A DNA stretch of 64,000 nt from Micromonospora parva (GTDB lineage Bacteria; Actinomycetota; Actinomycetes; Mycobacteriales; Micromonosporaceae): NCBI RefSeq assembly GCF_000718515.1, contig NZ_JNZS01000016.1, forward strand, positions 62,001 through 126,000, given 5' to 3'. The stretch's first letter is position 1. Each line of letters opens with the position of its first letter. Of the stretch, positions 15,590 through 23,579 are shown in pieces. The notes below the pieces were generated by a model. It was not told the origin of the DNA. It did no database searches and saw only the letters and a program-made list of their open reading frames with translations. The translations under genes were made by a program, and so were the position numbers.

Positions 15590-16294
15590 TCAGCGCCCAG
15601 CGCCACGGACCAGACGTGGGCGACGCAGCGCCACCACGGCGAGGATCAGCCCGGTGATGGTCAGCGCCGCACCGGCGGGCAACAGCAGCTCGCCGGTCAT
15701 GCCGCCCGCACCGCCACCGAAGCCGGTGGCGGGACCGCGACTGGGCTGGGGGGACGGCGTCTTCTTGACCACCTGGAGCATGGTCGAGGCGGTCTCGCCG
15801 TCGCGGCACTCCAGCTTGACCCGGTAGTTGCCGGGGCGGGTGCGCTCGCGCACCATCGGCGCGGCGGTGAGCACCCCGCGCTGCGGCTGCACGCCGACCG
15901 CGCCGAAGGCGTCGGAGACCACGGTGGCGCCCACCGAGTTGTCCCGACAACTGGCCCGGATGCCGACCAGATAGCCGGGCTGCACCGTGCTGGGACTGAC
16001 CTCGACGAAGATGTCCACCGGCGACGGCGGTTGAGGCGCCCCACCGGGCGGGCCACCGGGCGGCCCTTCCGGCTGCCGGGCCGGCGCAGCGCCGGCGGCG
16101 AGCTGGAACACGGCAGGAGCGGCGAGGCCGCGTTCCGGCGCGAATGCCGCGAGGACGGGCGCAGGTGCCGCCAGGGCGGGCGCGGACGCCGCGAGCGCCG
16201 GCACGGACGCCGCGAGCGCGGGCGCGGCGGCCAACAGGGGGCTGGCGAACACGGTCACCAGCGACAGGGTCACGACGCCGCGGGTCAGTCTCAC
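15590..16294 (-). CDS. Secreted cell-surface protein, probable sortase substrate
   Basis: 234 residues from the GTG at 16294, with GAGAGGGGG 4 bases upstream. A signal peptide (about 1-29) is followed by an Ala/Pro-rich region to about 92, and a beta-rich domain (about 93-178) with two cysteines (C116, C163) likely to form a disulphide. The C-terminus holds GPATG (187-191), a Gly-rich stretch, a hydrophobic segment (about 203-223) and RRPRLVR. This is the layout of a cell-wall sorting signal with PATG in place of LPXTG/LAXTG. It lies 7 bases upstream of the sortase gene in the same operon. Function unknown. Confidence 0.82.
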   Translation of the reverse strand: MRLTRGVVTLSLVTVFASPLLAAAPALAASVPALAASAPALAAPAPVLAAFAPERGLAAPAVFQLAAGAAPARQPEGPPGGPPGGAPQPPSPVDIFVEVSPSTVQPGYLVGIRASCRDNSVGATVVSDAFGAVGVQPQRGVLTAAPMVRERTRPGNYRVKLECRDGETASTMLQVVKKTPSPQPSRGPATGFGGGAGGMTGELLLPAGAALTITGLILAVVALRRPRLVRGAGR

Positions 16295-16412
16295 GATGCC
16301 CCCTCTCGACGCCGTGCGGCCGGGTCGGGCAGTGGCGCACCCGACCTGCCGTACCAGTTGGATCCTCTCATTTCCGGTCGCACATCACATCCGATCCGCT
16401 GGCGGCGTCGCG

Positions 16413-16418
16413 TAGGCT
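16413..16418 (+). promoter_or_regulatory. -10-like box before trmB
   Basis: TAGGCT lies 9 bases before the GTG at 16428, and no Shine-Dalgarno is visible. Compatible with a leaderless or nearly leaderless mRNA. Confidence 0.3.
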
Positions 16419-16427
16419 CGGGACGCT

Positions 16428-17135
16428 GTGACCGCCACCGACCATTCTCCCGCCGTCCCGCCCCCGAGCCGGACGATCCGCACGTTCCACCCCCGACGGG
16501 GTCGGATGAGCGACCGGCAGACCGACGCGCTGAGCCGGCTCTGGCCCGCGTACGGCCTGGATGTGCCGGACGGGCCTGTGGTGCCCGTCGACCTGGCCGA
16601 CCTGTTCGGTCGCCGGGCGCCCGTGGTGCTGGAGATCGGTTCGGGCATGGGCGACAGCACCGCCGCGATGGCCGCCGCCGACCCGGATCGAGATTATCTG
16701 GCGGTCGAGGTGCACACGCCGGGAATCGCCAACCTCCTCGACCTGGTGGAACGCGCTGGCCTGCGAAACGTACGGGTGGCGCAGGGCGACGCGTTGTCCC
16801 TGGTCAGCGGCTTGCCCGAGGATGTGTTGGACGCCGTGCACGTTTTCTTCCCGGACCCGTGGCCGAAGTCCCGCCACCACAAGCGGCGGATCATCCAGCC
16901 GACGCACGTGGCGTTGCTGCGGTCACGACTGCGCCCGGGCGGCGTGTTGCACTGCGCGACCGACTGGGCCGAGTACGCCGAGGCGATGAAGGCAACGCTG
17001 GACGCCGATCCGGAGCTGGTGGACGCGTACGGCGGCTTCGCGCCGCGTCCGGCGCACCGCCCGGTGACGAAGTTCGAGCGGCGGGCGATCACCGCCGGTC
17101 GGCCGGTCGCCGACCTGCTGTACCGCCGGCGGTGA
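16428..17135 (+). CDS. trmB: tRNA (guanine-N7-)-methyltransferase
   Basis: 235 residues, full length. SAM-binding loop LEIGSGMGDS, acidic strand AVEVHTPG, and the TrmB signature VFFPDPWPKSRHHKRRII are intact. The C-terminal TKFERRAI is the family's conserved TxYE/FE-like region. It makes m7G46 in the variable loop of tRNA. GTG start at 16428; a GTG or ATG further downstream (RMSDRQTD) would cut the basic N-terminus that precedes the catalytic core. Confidence 0.96.
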   Translation: MTATDHSPAVPPPSRTIRTFHPRRGRMSDRQTDALSRLWPAYGLDVPDGPVVPVDLADLFGRRAPVVLEIGSGMGDSTAAMAAADPDRDYLAVEVHTPGIANLLDLVERAGLRNVRVAQGDALSLVSGLPEDVLDAVHVFFPDPWPKSRHHKRRIIQPTHVALLRSRLRPGGVLHCATDWAEYAEAMKATLDADPELVDAYGGFAPRPAHRPVTKFERRAITAGRPVADLLYRRR

Positions 17136-17143
17136 CCGACGAA

Positions 17144-17171
17144 ACGCCCTAACCGCAATGCGGCGGGGCGT
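17144..17171 (+). terminator. Weak hairpin after trmB
   Basis: Two nested short stems (ACGCCC/GGGCGT outer, CCGC/GCGG inner) starting 9 bases after the trmB stop, with no T-tract. Possible terminator. Confidence 0.35.
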
Positions 17172-17237
17172 CTGGGCGGGGTCCGGTGCGGGCCCGGTTG
17201 GCGTAGCGGGGCATGATCCAGGCACCATGGACAGGCT

Positions 17238-19751
17238 ATGACGCTCACCGCCGCGCTGCCGACAAGCGCCGACCCCGACACCCTCTTCGACGCGTTCGCC
17301 GGCTGGGCGAAGGAGCGCGGCCTCGACCTCTACCCGCATCAGGAAGAGGCGGTCATCGAGATCGTCTCCGGCGCCAACCTGATCATGAACACGCCCACCG
17401 GCTCGGGCAAGAGCCTGGTGGCGATCGCGGCGCACTTCGCGGCCCTCGCCGACAGCCGCACGACCTTCTACACCGCGCCGATCAAGGCGTTGGTGTCGGA
17501 AAAGTTCTTCGCGCTCTGCGAGGTCTTCGGCGCCGAGAACGTCGGGATGCTCACCGGCGACGCCAGCGTCAACGCCGACGCCCCGATCATCTGCTGCACC
17601 GCGGAGATCCTGGCCAACCTGGCGCTGCGCGAGGGCGAACGGGCCGACGTCGGCCAGGTGATCATGGACGAGTTCCACTTCTACGCCGAGCCCGACCGGG
17701 GCTGGGCGTGGCAGGTGCCGATCATCGAGCTGCCGCAGGCCCAGTTCATCCTGATGTCCGCCACCCTGGGGGACACCACCCGCTTCGTCGACGACCTGAC
17801 CCGGCGCACCGGGCGGCCGACCGCCGTCGTGCGCTCGGCCGAGCGGCCGGTCCCGCTCATCTTCTCGTACGCGATGACGCCGCTGCACGAGACGCTCGAG
17901 GAGCTGCTGGAGACCAAGCAGGCCCCGGTGTACGTGGTGCACTTCACCCAGGCCGCCGCGCTGGAACGCGCCCAGGCGCTGACCAGCGTCAACGTCGCGA
18001 CCCGCGCCGAGAAGGACATGATCGCCCAGGCGATCGGCAACTTCCGGTTCACCGCCGGCTTCGGCAAGACGCTCTCCCGGTTGGTCCGGCACGGCATCGG
18101 CGTGCACCACGCCGGCATGCTGCCCAAGTACCGCCGCCTGGTGGAGACCCTCGCCCAGGCCGGTCTACTCAAGGTCATCTGCGGGACCGACACCCTCGGC
18201 GTCGGCATCAACGTGCCAATCCGCACCGTGCTGTTCACCGGCCTGTCCAAGTACGACGGGGTACGCACCCGACTGCTCAAGAACCGGGAGTTCCACCAGA
18301 TCGCCGGGCGGGCCGGTCGGGCCGGTTACGACACCATCGGCCGGGTCGTGGTGCAGGCCCCCGAGCACGTCATCGACAACGAGAAGGCCCTCGCCAAAGC
18401 CGGCGACGACCCGAAGAAGCGCCGCAAGGTGGTGCGCAAGAAGCCGCCGGAGGGTTCGATCGGCTGGGGTCAGCCCACCTTCGACCGACTTGTCGACGCC
18501 GAGCCGGAGCCGCTGACCTCCAGCTTCCAGGTCAGCCACTCGATGCTGCTCAACGTCATCGGCCGGCCCGGTGACGCGTTCGCCGCGATGCGGCACCTGC
18601 TCACCGACAACCACGAGGAGCCGGCCGCACAGCGCCGGCACATCCGCCGGGCGATCGCCATCTACCGGGCGCTGCGGGCCGGCGGGGTCGTCGAGGAGCT
18701 GCCCGAACCGGACGAGACCGGCCGCCGGATCCGGCTCACCGTCGACCTCCAGCTCGACTTCGCCCTCAACCAGCCGCTCTCCCCCCTCGCCCTGGCCACC
18801 ATCGAGTTGCTCGACGCCGAGTCCCCGTCGTACGCGCTCGACGTGCTCAGCGTGATCGAGTCGATCCTCGACGACCCCCGGCAGATCCTCTCCGCGCAGC
18901 AGTTCAAGGCGCGCGGCGAGGCCGTCGCCGCCATGAAGGCCGAGGGCATCGAGTACGAGGCGCGCCTCGAACTGCTCGAGGACGTGACCCACCCGAAGCC
19001 TCTGGCCGAGCTGCTGGAGGCCGCGTACGAGATGTACCGGCAGGGGCACCCCTGGGTCGCCGACCACCAGCTCTCCCCCAAGGCCGTGGTCCGCGACATG
19101 TACGAGCGGGCCATGACCTTCACCGAGTACGTGCAGTTCTACGGGCTGACCCGCTCGGAGGGCCTGGTCCTGCGCTACCTGGCCGACGCGTACAAGACGC
19201 TGCGGCAGACAGTGCCCGAGGACGCCAAGACCGAGGAGCTGATCGACCTCATCGAGTGGTTGGGCGAGTTGGTCCGCCAGGTCGACTCCAGCCTGATCGA
19301 CGAGTGGGAGCGGCTGCGTAACCCGTCCGACGTGGCCGAGGTGGCCCAGGCGCACGCCGCCCTCGCCGACCGGCCACCGGCGGTGACCCGCAACGCACGG
19401 GCGTTCCGGGTGCTGGTGCGCAACGCGCTGTTCCGCCGCGTCGAGCTGGCCGCGCTGCGCCGCTGGGACCTGCTCGCCGAGTTGGACGCCGAGGACGGCT
19501 GGGACTACGACGCCTGGGCCGACGCTCTCGGGCCGTACTTCGAGGCGTACGACTCGATCGGGGTCGGGCCGGACGCCCGCGGCCCGGCGCTGCTCATGAT
19601 CGAGCAGGGCCGGGAGCGGTGGACCGTACGGCAGATCTTCGACGACCCGGACGGTGACCACGACTGGGGCATCAGCGCCGAGGTCGACCTGGCCGCCTCG
19701 GACGAGATCGGTGCGGCGGTCGTCCGGATCACCGACGTCGGCCAGCTCTAA
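17238..19751 (+). CDS. DEAD/DEAH-box helicase with DUF3516 (Ski2-like)
   Basis: 837 residues. The helicase core has Walker A PTGSGKS (53-59), motif II DEFH (144-147), SAT in ILMSATLGD, and the Ski2-like second domain with VHHAGMLPKYRR and HQIAGRAGRAGYD. The C-terminal half is the helical DUF3516 region typical of actinobacterial members. Predicted superfamily 2 RNA or DNA helicase; cellular role not established. The start overlaps no other gene, and GGACAGG lies near the ATG. A strong terminator follows. Confidence 0.95.
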   Translation: MTLTAALPTSADPDTLFDAFAGWAKERGLDLYPHQEEAVIEIVSGANLIMNTPTGSGKSLVAIAAHFAALADSRTTFYTAPIKALVSEKFFALCEVFGAENVGMLTGDASVNADAPIICCTAEILANLALREGERADVGQVIMDEFHFYAEPDRGWAWQVPIIELPQAQFILMSATLGDTTRFVDDLTRRTGRPTAVVRSAERPVPLIFSYAMTPLHETLEELLETKQAPVYVVHFTQAAALERAQALTSVNVATRAEKDMIAQAIGNFRFTAGFGKTLSRLVRHGIGVHHAGMLPKYRRLVETLAQAGLLKVICGTDTLGVGINVPIRTVLFTGLSKYDGVRTRLLKNREFHQIAGRAGRAGYDTIGRVVVQAPEHVIDNEKALAKAGDDPKKRRKVVRKKPPEGSIGWGQPTFDRLVDAEPEPLTSSFQVSHSMLLNVIGRPGDAFAAMRHLLTDNHEEPAAQRRHIRRAIAIYRALRAGGVVEELPEPDETGRRIRLTVDLQLDFALNQPLSPLALATIELLDAESPSYALDVLSVIESILDDPRQILSAQQFKARGEAVAAMKAEGIEYEARLELLEDVTHPKPLAELLEAAYEMYRQGHPWVADHQLSPKAVVRDMYERAMTFTEYVQFYGLTRSEGLVLRYLADAYKTLRQTVPEDAKTEELIDLIEWLGELVRQVDSSLIDEWERLRNPSDVAEVAQAHAALADRPPAVTRNARAFRVLVRNALFRRVELAALRRWDLLAELDAEDGWDYDAWADALGPYFEAYDSIGVGPDARGPALLMIEQGRERWTVRQIFDDPDGDHDWGISAEVDLAASDEIGAAVVRITDVGQL

Positions 19752-19765
19752 CAGGCGTCTCGGCA

Positions 19766-19797
19766 GGGGGTCGTCCGCACGCCGGACGGCCCCCTTT
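19766..19797 (+). terminator. Intrinsic terminator of the DUF3516 helicase gene
   Basis: 12-bp GC-rich stem with one T-G pair (arms 19766-19777 and 19783-19794), 5-base loop and a short TTT tail, 15 bases after the stop. Confidence 0.85.
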
Positions 19798-19843
19798 GTC
19801 GCGTTTTCCGCACCCCCTCTTTCGCTGGGCGATGTCAGACCCG

Positions 19844-19869
19844 TCGATTAGAATGTATGTACTAATCGA
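19844..19869. promoter_or_regulatory. Palindromic operator candidate over a promoter
   Basis: Perfect 8-bp arms TCGATTAG (19844-19851) and CTAATCGA (19862-19869) with a 10-base AT-rich spacer. The left arm and spacer include TAGAAT (19849-19854), a plausible -10 hexamer. The element lies 39 bases before the start of the next gene, in a local dip in GC content. The binding protein is unknown. Confidence 0.5.
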
Positions 19870-19907
19870 GTTCCTGACCTGCAGGATTACGATCCGGGAG
19901 GACGCCC

Positions 19908-20552
19908 GTGACCGCGCCCGCCGCCACGCCCCTCACCCCCTACGCCACGCTGCTCGGCTTCACCCGCTACGTCGACCGCACCGGCCCCACCAAGGCGACC
20001 TTCGTGGGCGGTCTGCGTAAGCAGCGAGCCAGCCGGTCCGGCTTCAACCCGCACGGGCAGTTCGTCAAGGCACTCAAGGCCGACATCGCCTTCCACACCG
20101 GCGGCACCCACCTGACCGGGGTGGTCGACGTGGTCAAGCCTCGCTGGCGCCCGCTCTACCAGGCGCTCGTTCCCGGCGCCACGGCCTGGCTGCACTCCCT
20201 CGGCGAGCCGGCCGCCGTCGACCTCGCCCAGACCCGCGACGCCCTGGCCATGCTGGGCGACCTACCCGTCAAGATCAACCCCCATTTCGGTGTACGCCAC
20301 GCCGACGGCCGCGCCGAAGCGGTCCGCCTGCACTTCGACGAGACCCCGCCGAGCGAGGAATCGGTGCTGGCCACCCTGCACCTGATGGCCCGCCACATGG
20401 ACGCGGTGCTCCCGCACGCCGAGCCGGTCCTGGTGGATGTCCGCCGTGGCCAGGCCCACCACATGCCCACCGACGCGAAGCCCGAGCAGATCGAACGCTG
20501 GCTGGCCGGCGAAGCCGCCGCCTTCCGCGCCATCTGGTCCACCGCCGCCTAA
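19908..20552 (+). CDS. Conserved hypothetical protein
   Basis: 214 residues from the GTG at 19908, with GGGAGG 7 bases upstream. I do not recognise the family. The protein starts TPLTPYATLLGFTRYVDRTG, then has a basic stretch GGLRKQRASRSGFNPHGQF, DIAFHTGGTHLTGVVDVV, and a His-containing C-terminal half (HFGVRHADGRAEAVRLHFDE; LMARHMDAVLPHAEP). No signal peptide or membrane segment. Codon use is normal for the genome. It is controlled by its own promoter with an 8-bp-arm palindrome, so probably a regulated single gene. Confidence 0.85.
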   Translation: MTAPAATPLTPYATLLGFTRYVDRTGPTKATFVGGLRKQRASRSGFNPHGQFVKALKADIAFHTGGTHLTGVVDVVKPRWRPLYQALVPGATAWLHSLGEPAAVDLAQTRDALAMLGDLPVKINPHFGVRHADGRAEAVRLHFDETPPSEESVLATLHLMARHMDAVLPHAEPVLVDVRRGQAHHMPTDAKPEQIERWLAGEAAAFRAIWSTAA

Positions 20553-20589
20553 CCCGCCCACACCCCCACCCCGCCGCCGTCGCCGCCAT

Positions 20590-20669
20590 CAAGATCCGCG
20601 CAACTTCAGGGATGCTGCTGCCTCCCACGATCGGGAAGCAGCAAGAACTCTGACGTTGCGCGGATCTTG
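20590..20669. repeat. Palindromic intergenic repeat, family P copy 1
   Basis: Perfect 15-bp outer arms (20590-20604 and 20655-20669), starting CAAGATCCGCGCAAC, followed by TTCAGG and an inner CTGCTGCC...AGCAG region. A second copy in the same orientation lies at 21651-21736. Confidence 0.8.
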
Positions 20670-20691
20670 TACGTCCGGCCCCACGTGAGGG

Positions 20692-20700
20692 TTATCCACA
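20692..20700 (+). promoter_or_regulatory. Consensus DnaA box
   Basis: Exact TTATCCACA, 40 bases before the ATG of the frameshifted AbiEi/DUF559-like gene. A single box, so not an origin. It may serve DnaA-linked regulation or be part of the mobile unit. Confidence 0.5.
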
Positions 20701-20740
20701 GGGGCTGTCGGCGGGCGTACCCGGCCGGCAGGGTGTCTTC

Positions 20741-21633
20741 ATGCCTGCTTCTCCACGGCGTCCGGCAAGGTTGCAGGGGCCTGTCTTCCGCGGCTCCCGC
20801 GCCGTCGCGGACGGACTCATCACCCCTGCGGAACTGCGCAGCTCGGCGTGGCGGCCCCTCTTCCGCGACGTCTACGCGGATGCCCGACTAGAGGTCACGC
20901 ACCGCGCTCGTTGTGCCGCGGCGGCACAACTGGTGCTACCCCCGGGTGTGGTGATCGCCGGGCGCAGCGCGGCAGCGCTCTACGGCGCAGCGTCGGTCGC
21001 CGGCAACGAGCCGGTCGATGTTCTCGTGCCCAGCGGCCAGCGGTTCGGACCGGTGTCGGGCCTCGCCGTCCACGTTGGCACGATCGACGGGGCCGACGTC
21101 ACGCTACGCCGGGGCATCCCGATGACCACGCCGACGCGTACCTGCTGGGATCTGGCCCAGTGGCTGCCGACGGAGGAGGCCGTCGCGATCGTGGATCGGC
21201 TCGCCCACAACCATCTGGTGGCACTCGCATCGTTGCGGCAAACGCCCGGGCGCGGGTCGGCGACCGAGGGTGGAAGCGCATGGTGCGGGTGGCCGCCCTG
21301 GCTGACGCGGGCGCGGAATCGGCACCGGAGTCCCGACTTCGCGTGCGGATCGTGCTCGCCGGGGTGCCGACGCCGGTCACCCAGTTCGTGGTCGAGCGCG
21401 AGGGGAGATTCGTGGCCCGCCTGGACCTGGCGTGGCCACACCTCAAGGTCGCCGTCGAGTACGACGGACTGTGGCACGACGATCCCGAGCAGTTTCACCG
21501 CGATCGACGTCGCCTCAACCGCCTGCTCGGTGACAACTGGATCGTGCTGCCCGTGACCGCGAAACGATTCCGGGAGGACTTCGACGGCTTCCTCGAGGAA
21601 CTCCGTCAAGCCCTCAACTCCCGATCCCGCTGA
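20741..21633 (+). pseudogene. Frameshifted AbiEi/DUF559-like endonuclease-domain gene
   Basis: Two overlapping frames together give one family-like protein of about 297 residues. The first (from the ATG at 20741) carries an AbiEi-like winged-helix part: DGLITPAELRSSAWRPLFRD, HRARCAAAAQLVLPPGVVIAG, then IPMTTPTRTCWDLAQWLPTE. After ALASLRQ (about 21240) the sense continues one frame over: ANARARVGDRGWKRMVRV, ESRLRVRIVLAGVPTPVTQF, RLDLAWPHLKVAVEYDGLWH, a PD-(D/E)XK-type DUF559 core. A single missing base near 21240 explains it: either a real frameshift or a sequencing error. The locus is bracketed by two copies of one palindromic repeat and preceded by a DnaA box. Confidence 0.8.
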
Positions 21634-21650
21634 CCCCGACGGGCCCCCGA

Positions 21651-21736
21651 CCCCAAGATCCGAACAACTTCAGGGTTACTGCTGCTTCTGCGGCTTGGGA
21701 GGCAGCAGTTTCCCGGTAGTTGCTCAGATCTTGGGG
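21651..21736. repeat. Palindromic intergenic repeat, family P copy 2
   Basis: 10-bp outer arms CCCCAAGATC (21651-21660) and its complement (21727-21736). Inside, ACAACTTCAGGG and CTGCTGC match copy 1 at 20590 in sequence and order. It lies between convergent genes. Confidence 0.75.
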
Positions 21737-21761
21737 TTCGTTCGCGACGGTGCCAGCGGGG

Positions 21762-22709
21762 TCAGGCGGCGGGGAGGTACTTGGCCAGGTCGTCGAGGAT
21801 CTTGTTGGCGGCGCCGACGCCGATGCCGGTCATCCAGACCTCGTCGGAGACGGGGTACGCCTTGCCGGCCTTGACGGCGCCCAGGCCCTTCCAGAGGGTT
21901 CCGCCAGCCACCTTGCTCTGCTCGGCGGCGGCCTTGTCGCCGTACGCGGTCACGAAGATGACGTCACCGTCGACCTCGCTGATCCGCTCGGGGCTGACCA
22001 GGTCGAAGCGCTTGTCCTCCTTGTTGGCGAGCATCTGCCGCTCGGGGCGGCCGAGGCCGGTGTCGCCGATGACGATGCCGGAGAACGAGTCCGGGCCGTA
22101 CACCCGGATGTTGCCGGGCAGGAACCGCACGATCGACACCTTGCGCGCGGCGGGGTCGCCGAGGGTGGCACCGAAGTCCTTGGCCCGCTTCTCGTACGCG
22201 CCGAGCAGGTCCTTGGCCTGCTGCTCGCGGCCGAGCGCCTTGCCGTCGAGGAGGAGGTTCTCCTTCCAGGTGATGCCCACCTTGTCGGTGAACACGGTTG
22301 GCGCGATGGCGGCCAGTTCGTCGTAGAACTTCTCCTGGCGGAACTTGCTGCCCAGGATGAGGTCCGGCTTCAGCGCGTTGATCGCCTCCAGGTCGGGCTC
22401 GGTGAGCACCCCGACCTCCTTGATGCCGGCGAGCTTGTCCGCGCCGAAGTAGGTCGGCCAGCTCTTGGCCTCACCGGCGGTGGCGGCACCGACGGGCGTG
22501 ATGCCCAGTGAGAGCGCCGTGTCGATCTTGTCGGTGTCGAGCACGACCACCCGCTTGGGCTCCGCCGGGACCTTGGTGGTGCCCATGGCGTGGGTGATCT
22601 CCCGGGTCTCCCCGGTGGTGGTGCCGGCGACCGGGTCGCTCTCACCGCAGGCGGTGAGTCCGACGCCGAGGGCGGCGGCCGCGGCGAGAGCGGCGACGAG
22701 ACGACGCAT
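21762..22709 (-). CDS. Iron-siderophore ABC transporter substrate-binding lipoprotein
   Basis: 315 residues from the ATG at 22709, with AAAGGA upstream. The signal peptide ends in lipobox GLTAC (Cys21). The body is a FhuD/BtuF-type binding protein: ITHAMGTTKVPAEPKRVVVL, DTALSLGITPVG, GVLTEPDLEAINALKPDLIL. It captures ferric siderophore outside the membrane and hands it to the permeases. A long open frame running upstream is a shadow over the ATPase gene. Last gene of the four-gene operon, overlapping the ATPase stop by one base (TGATG). Confidence 0.94.
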   Translation of the reverse strand: MRRLVAALAAAAALGVGLTACGESDPVAGTTTGETREITHAMGTTKVPAEPKRVVVLDTDKIDTALSLGITPVGAATAGEAKSWPTYFGADKLAGIKEVGVLTEPDLEAINALKPDLILGSKFRQEKFYDELAAIAPTVFTDKVGITWKENLLLDGKALGREQQAKDLLGAYEKRAKDFGATLGDPAARKVSIVRFLPGNIRVYGPDSFSGIVIGDTGLGRPERQMLANKEDKRFDLVSPERISEVDGDVIFVTAYGDKAAAEQSKVAGGTLWKGLGAVKAGKAYPVSDEVWMTGIGVGAANKILDDLAKYLPAA

Positions 22710-23560
22710 CAGAGTCCTTTCGAGGGGTACGAGCCGGCGAGCGGAATCGCTGCGTCGGCGGGGGTGACCGGGCTGGCGGAGGTGCCACCGGTGTACGCGG
22801 GCACCACCAGGGGTGCGCCGGTCACCGGGCAGGGCACGACCACACAGGCCAGCCCGAAGACGTCGCGGACCAGGTCGGCGGTGAGGATCTCCCGGGGCGG
22901 TCCGGCGGCCACCACGGCGCCGGCGCGCATCGCGACCAGGTGGTCGGCGTAGCGGGCGGCCTGGTTCAGGTCGTGCAGCACGGCGACCACGGTGCGGCCC
23001 CGCTCGGCGCGCAGCCGGTGCAGCAGGTCCAGCACCTCCACCTGGTGGGCCAGGTCGAGGAAGGTGGTCGGCTCGTCCAGCAGCAGGGCGTCGGTGTCCT
23101 GGGCGAGGGTCATGGCGATCCACACCCGTTGCCGCTGACCGCCGGAGAGGCTGTCCACCGGTCGGTCGGCCAGGTCGGTCACGTCGGCGAGGGCCATCGC
23201 CTGGTCCACCGCCGCGCCGTCCTCCGACGACCACTGCCGCCACCACCGCTGGTAGGGCTGCCTGCCCCGCCCGACCAGGTCCGCCACGGTGACGCCCTCG
23301 GGCACCAGCGGGCTCTGCGGCAGGACGCCGAGGCGGCGGGCGACCTCCCGGGTCGGCAGGTCGCGGATCGCGGTGCCGTCCAGCAGCACCGTGCCCCGGC
23401 GGGGGTTGAGCAGCCGGGCCATCGTGCGCAGCAGGGTGGACTTGCCGCACGCGTTGGGGCCGACGATGACGGTGAACGCGTCGGTCGGCAGGTCCAGGTC
23501 GAGCCCGTCGAGCACGGTCCGGTCGTCGTAGCCGGCGACCAGGTCGCGGGTAGAGAGCAT
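22709..23560 (-). CDS. Iron-siderophore ABC transporter ATP-binding protein
   Basis: 283 residues from the ATG at 23560, chosen because GAGGAG lies 7 bases upstream; the frame is open further. Walker A GPNACGKST (34-42), Q-loop LPQSPLVPEG, signature LSGGQ (138-142) and Walker B LLLDEP (159-164) are intact, followed by the H-loop in VLHDLNQAARYADHLV. This is the FecE/FhuC type that powers siderophore uptake. The C-terminal 45 residues after PCPVTGAPLVVP are an extension of low complexity. Confidence 0.95.
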   Translation of the reverse strand: MLSTRDLVAGYDDRTVLDGLDLDLPTDAFTVIVGPNACGKSTLLRTMARLLNPRRGTVLLDGTAIRDLPTREVARRLGVLPQSPLVPEGVTVADLVGRGRQPYQRWWRQWSSEDGAAVDQAMALADVTDLADRPVDSLSGGQRQRVWIAMTLAQDTDALLLDEPTTFLDLAHQVEVLDLLHRLRAERGRTVVAVLHDLNQAARYADHLVAMRAGAVVAAGPPREILTADLVRDVFGLACVVVPCPVTGAPLVVPAYTGGTSASPVTPADAAIPLAGSYPSKGL

Positions 23561-23579
23561 CACACGACTCCTCGAGGCG

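Noticed and set aside
14894..17152. Long plus-strand frame across sortase, surface protein and trmB
   Set aside because: Composition is Arg/Gly/Ala/Pro-rich without domain pattern, and it contradicts three well-supported genes.
21762..23450. One 562-codon frame covering the binding protein and most of the ATPase gene region
   Set aside because: Only the part from 22709 downstream is protein-like, with its own lipobox and ribosome site. The upstream part is a shadow of the ATPase gene.
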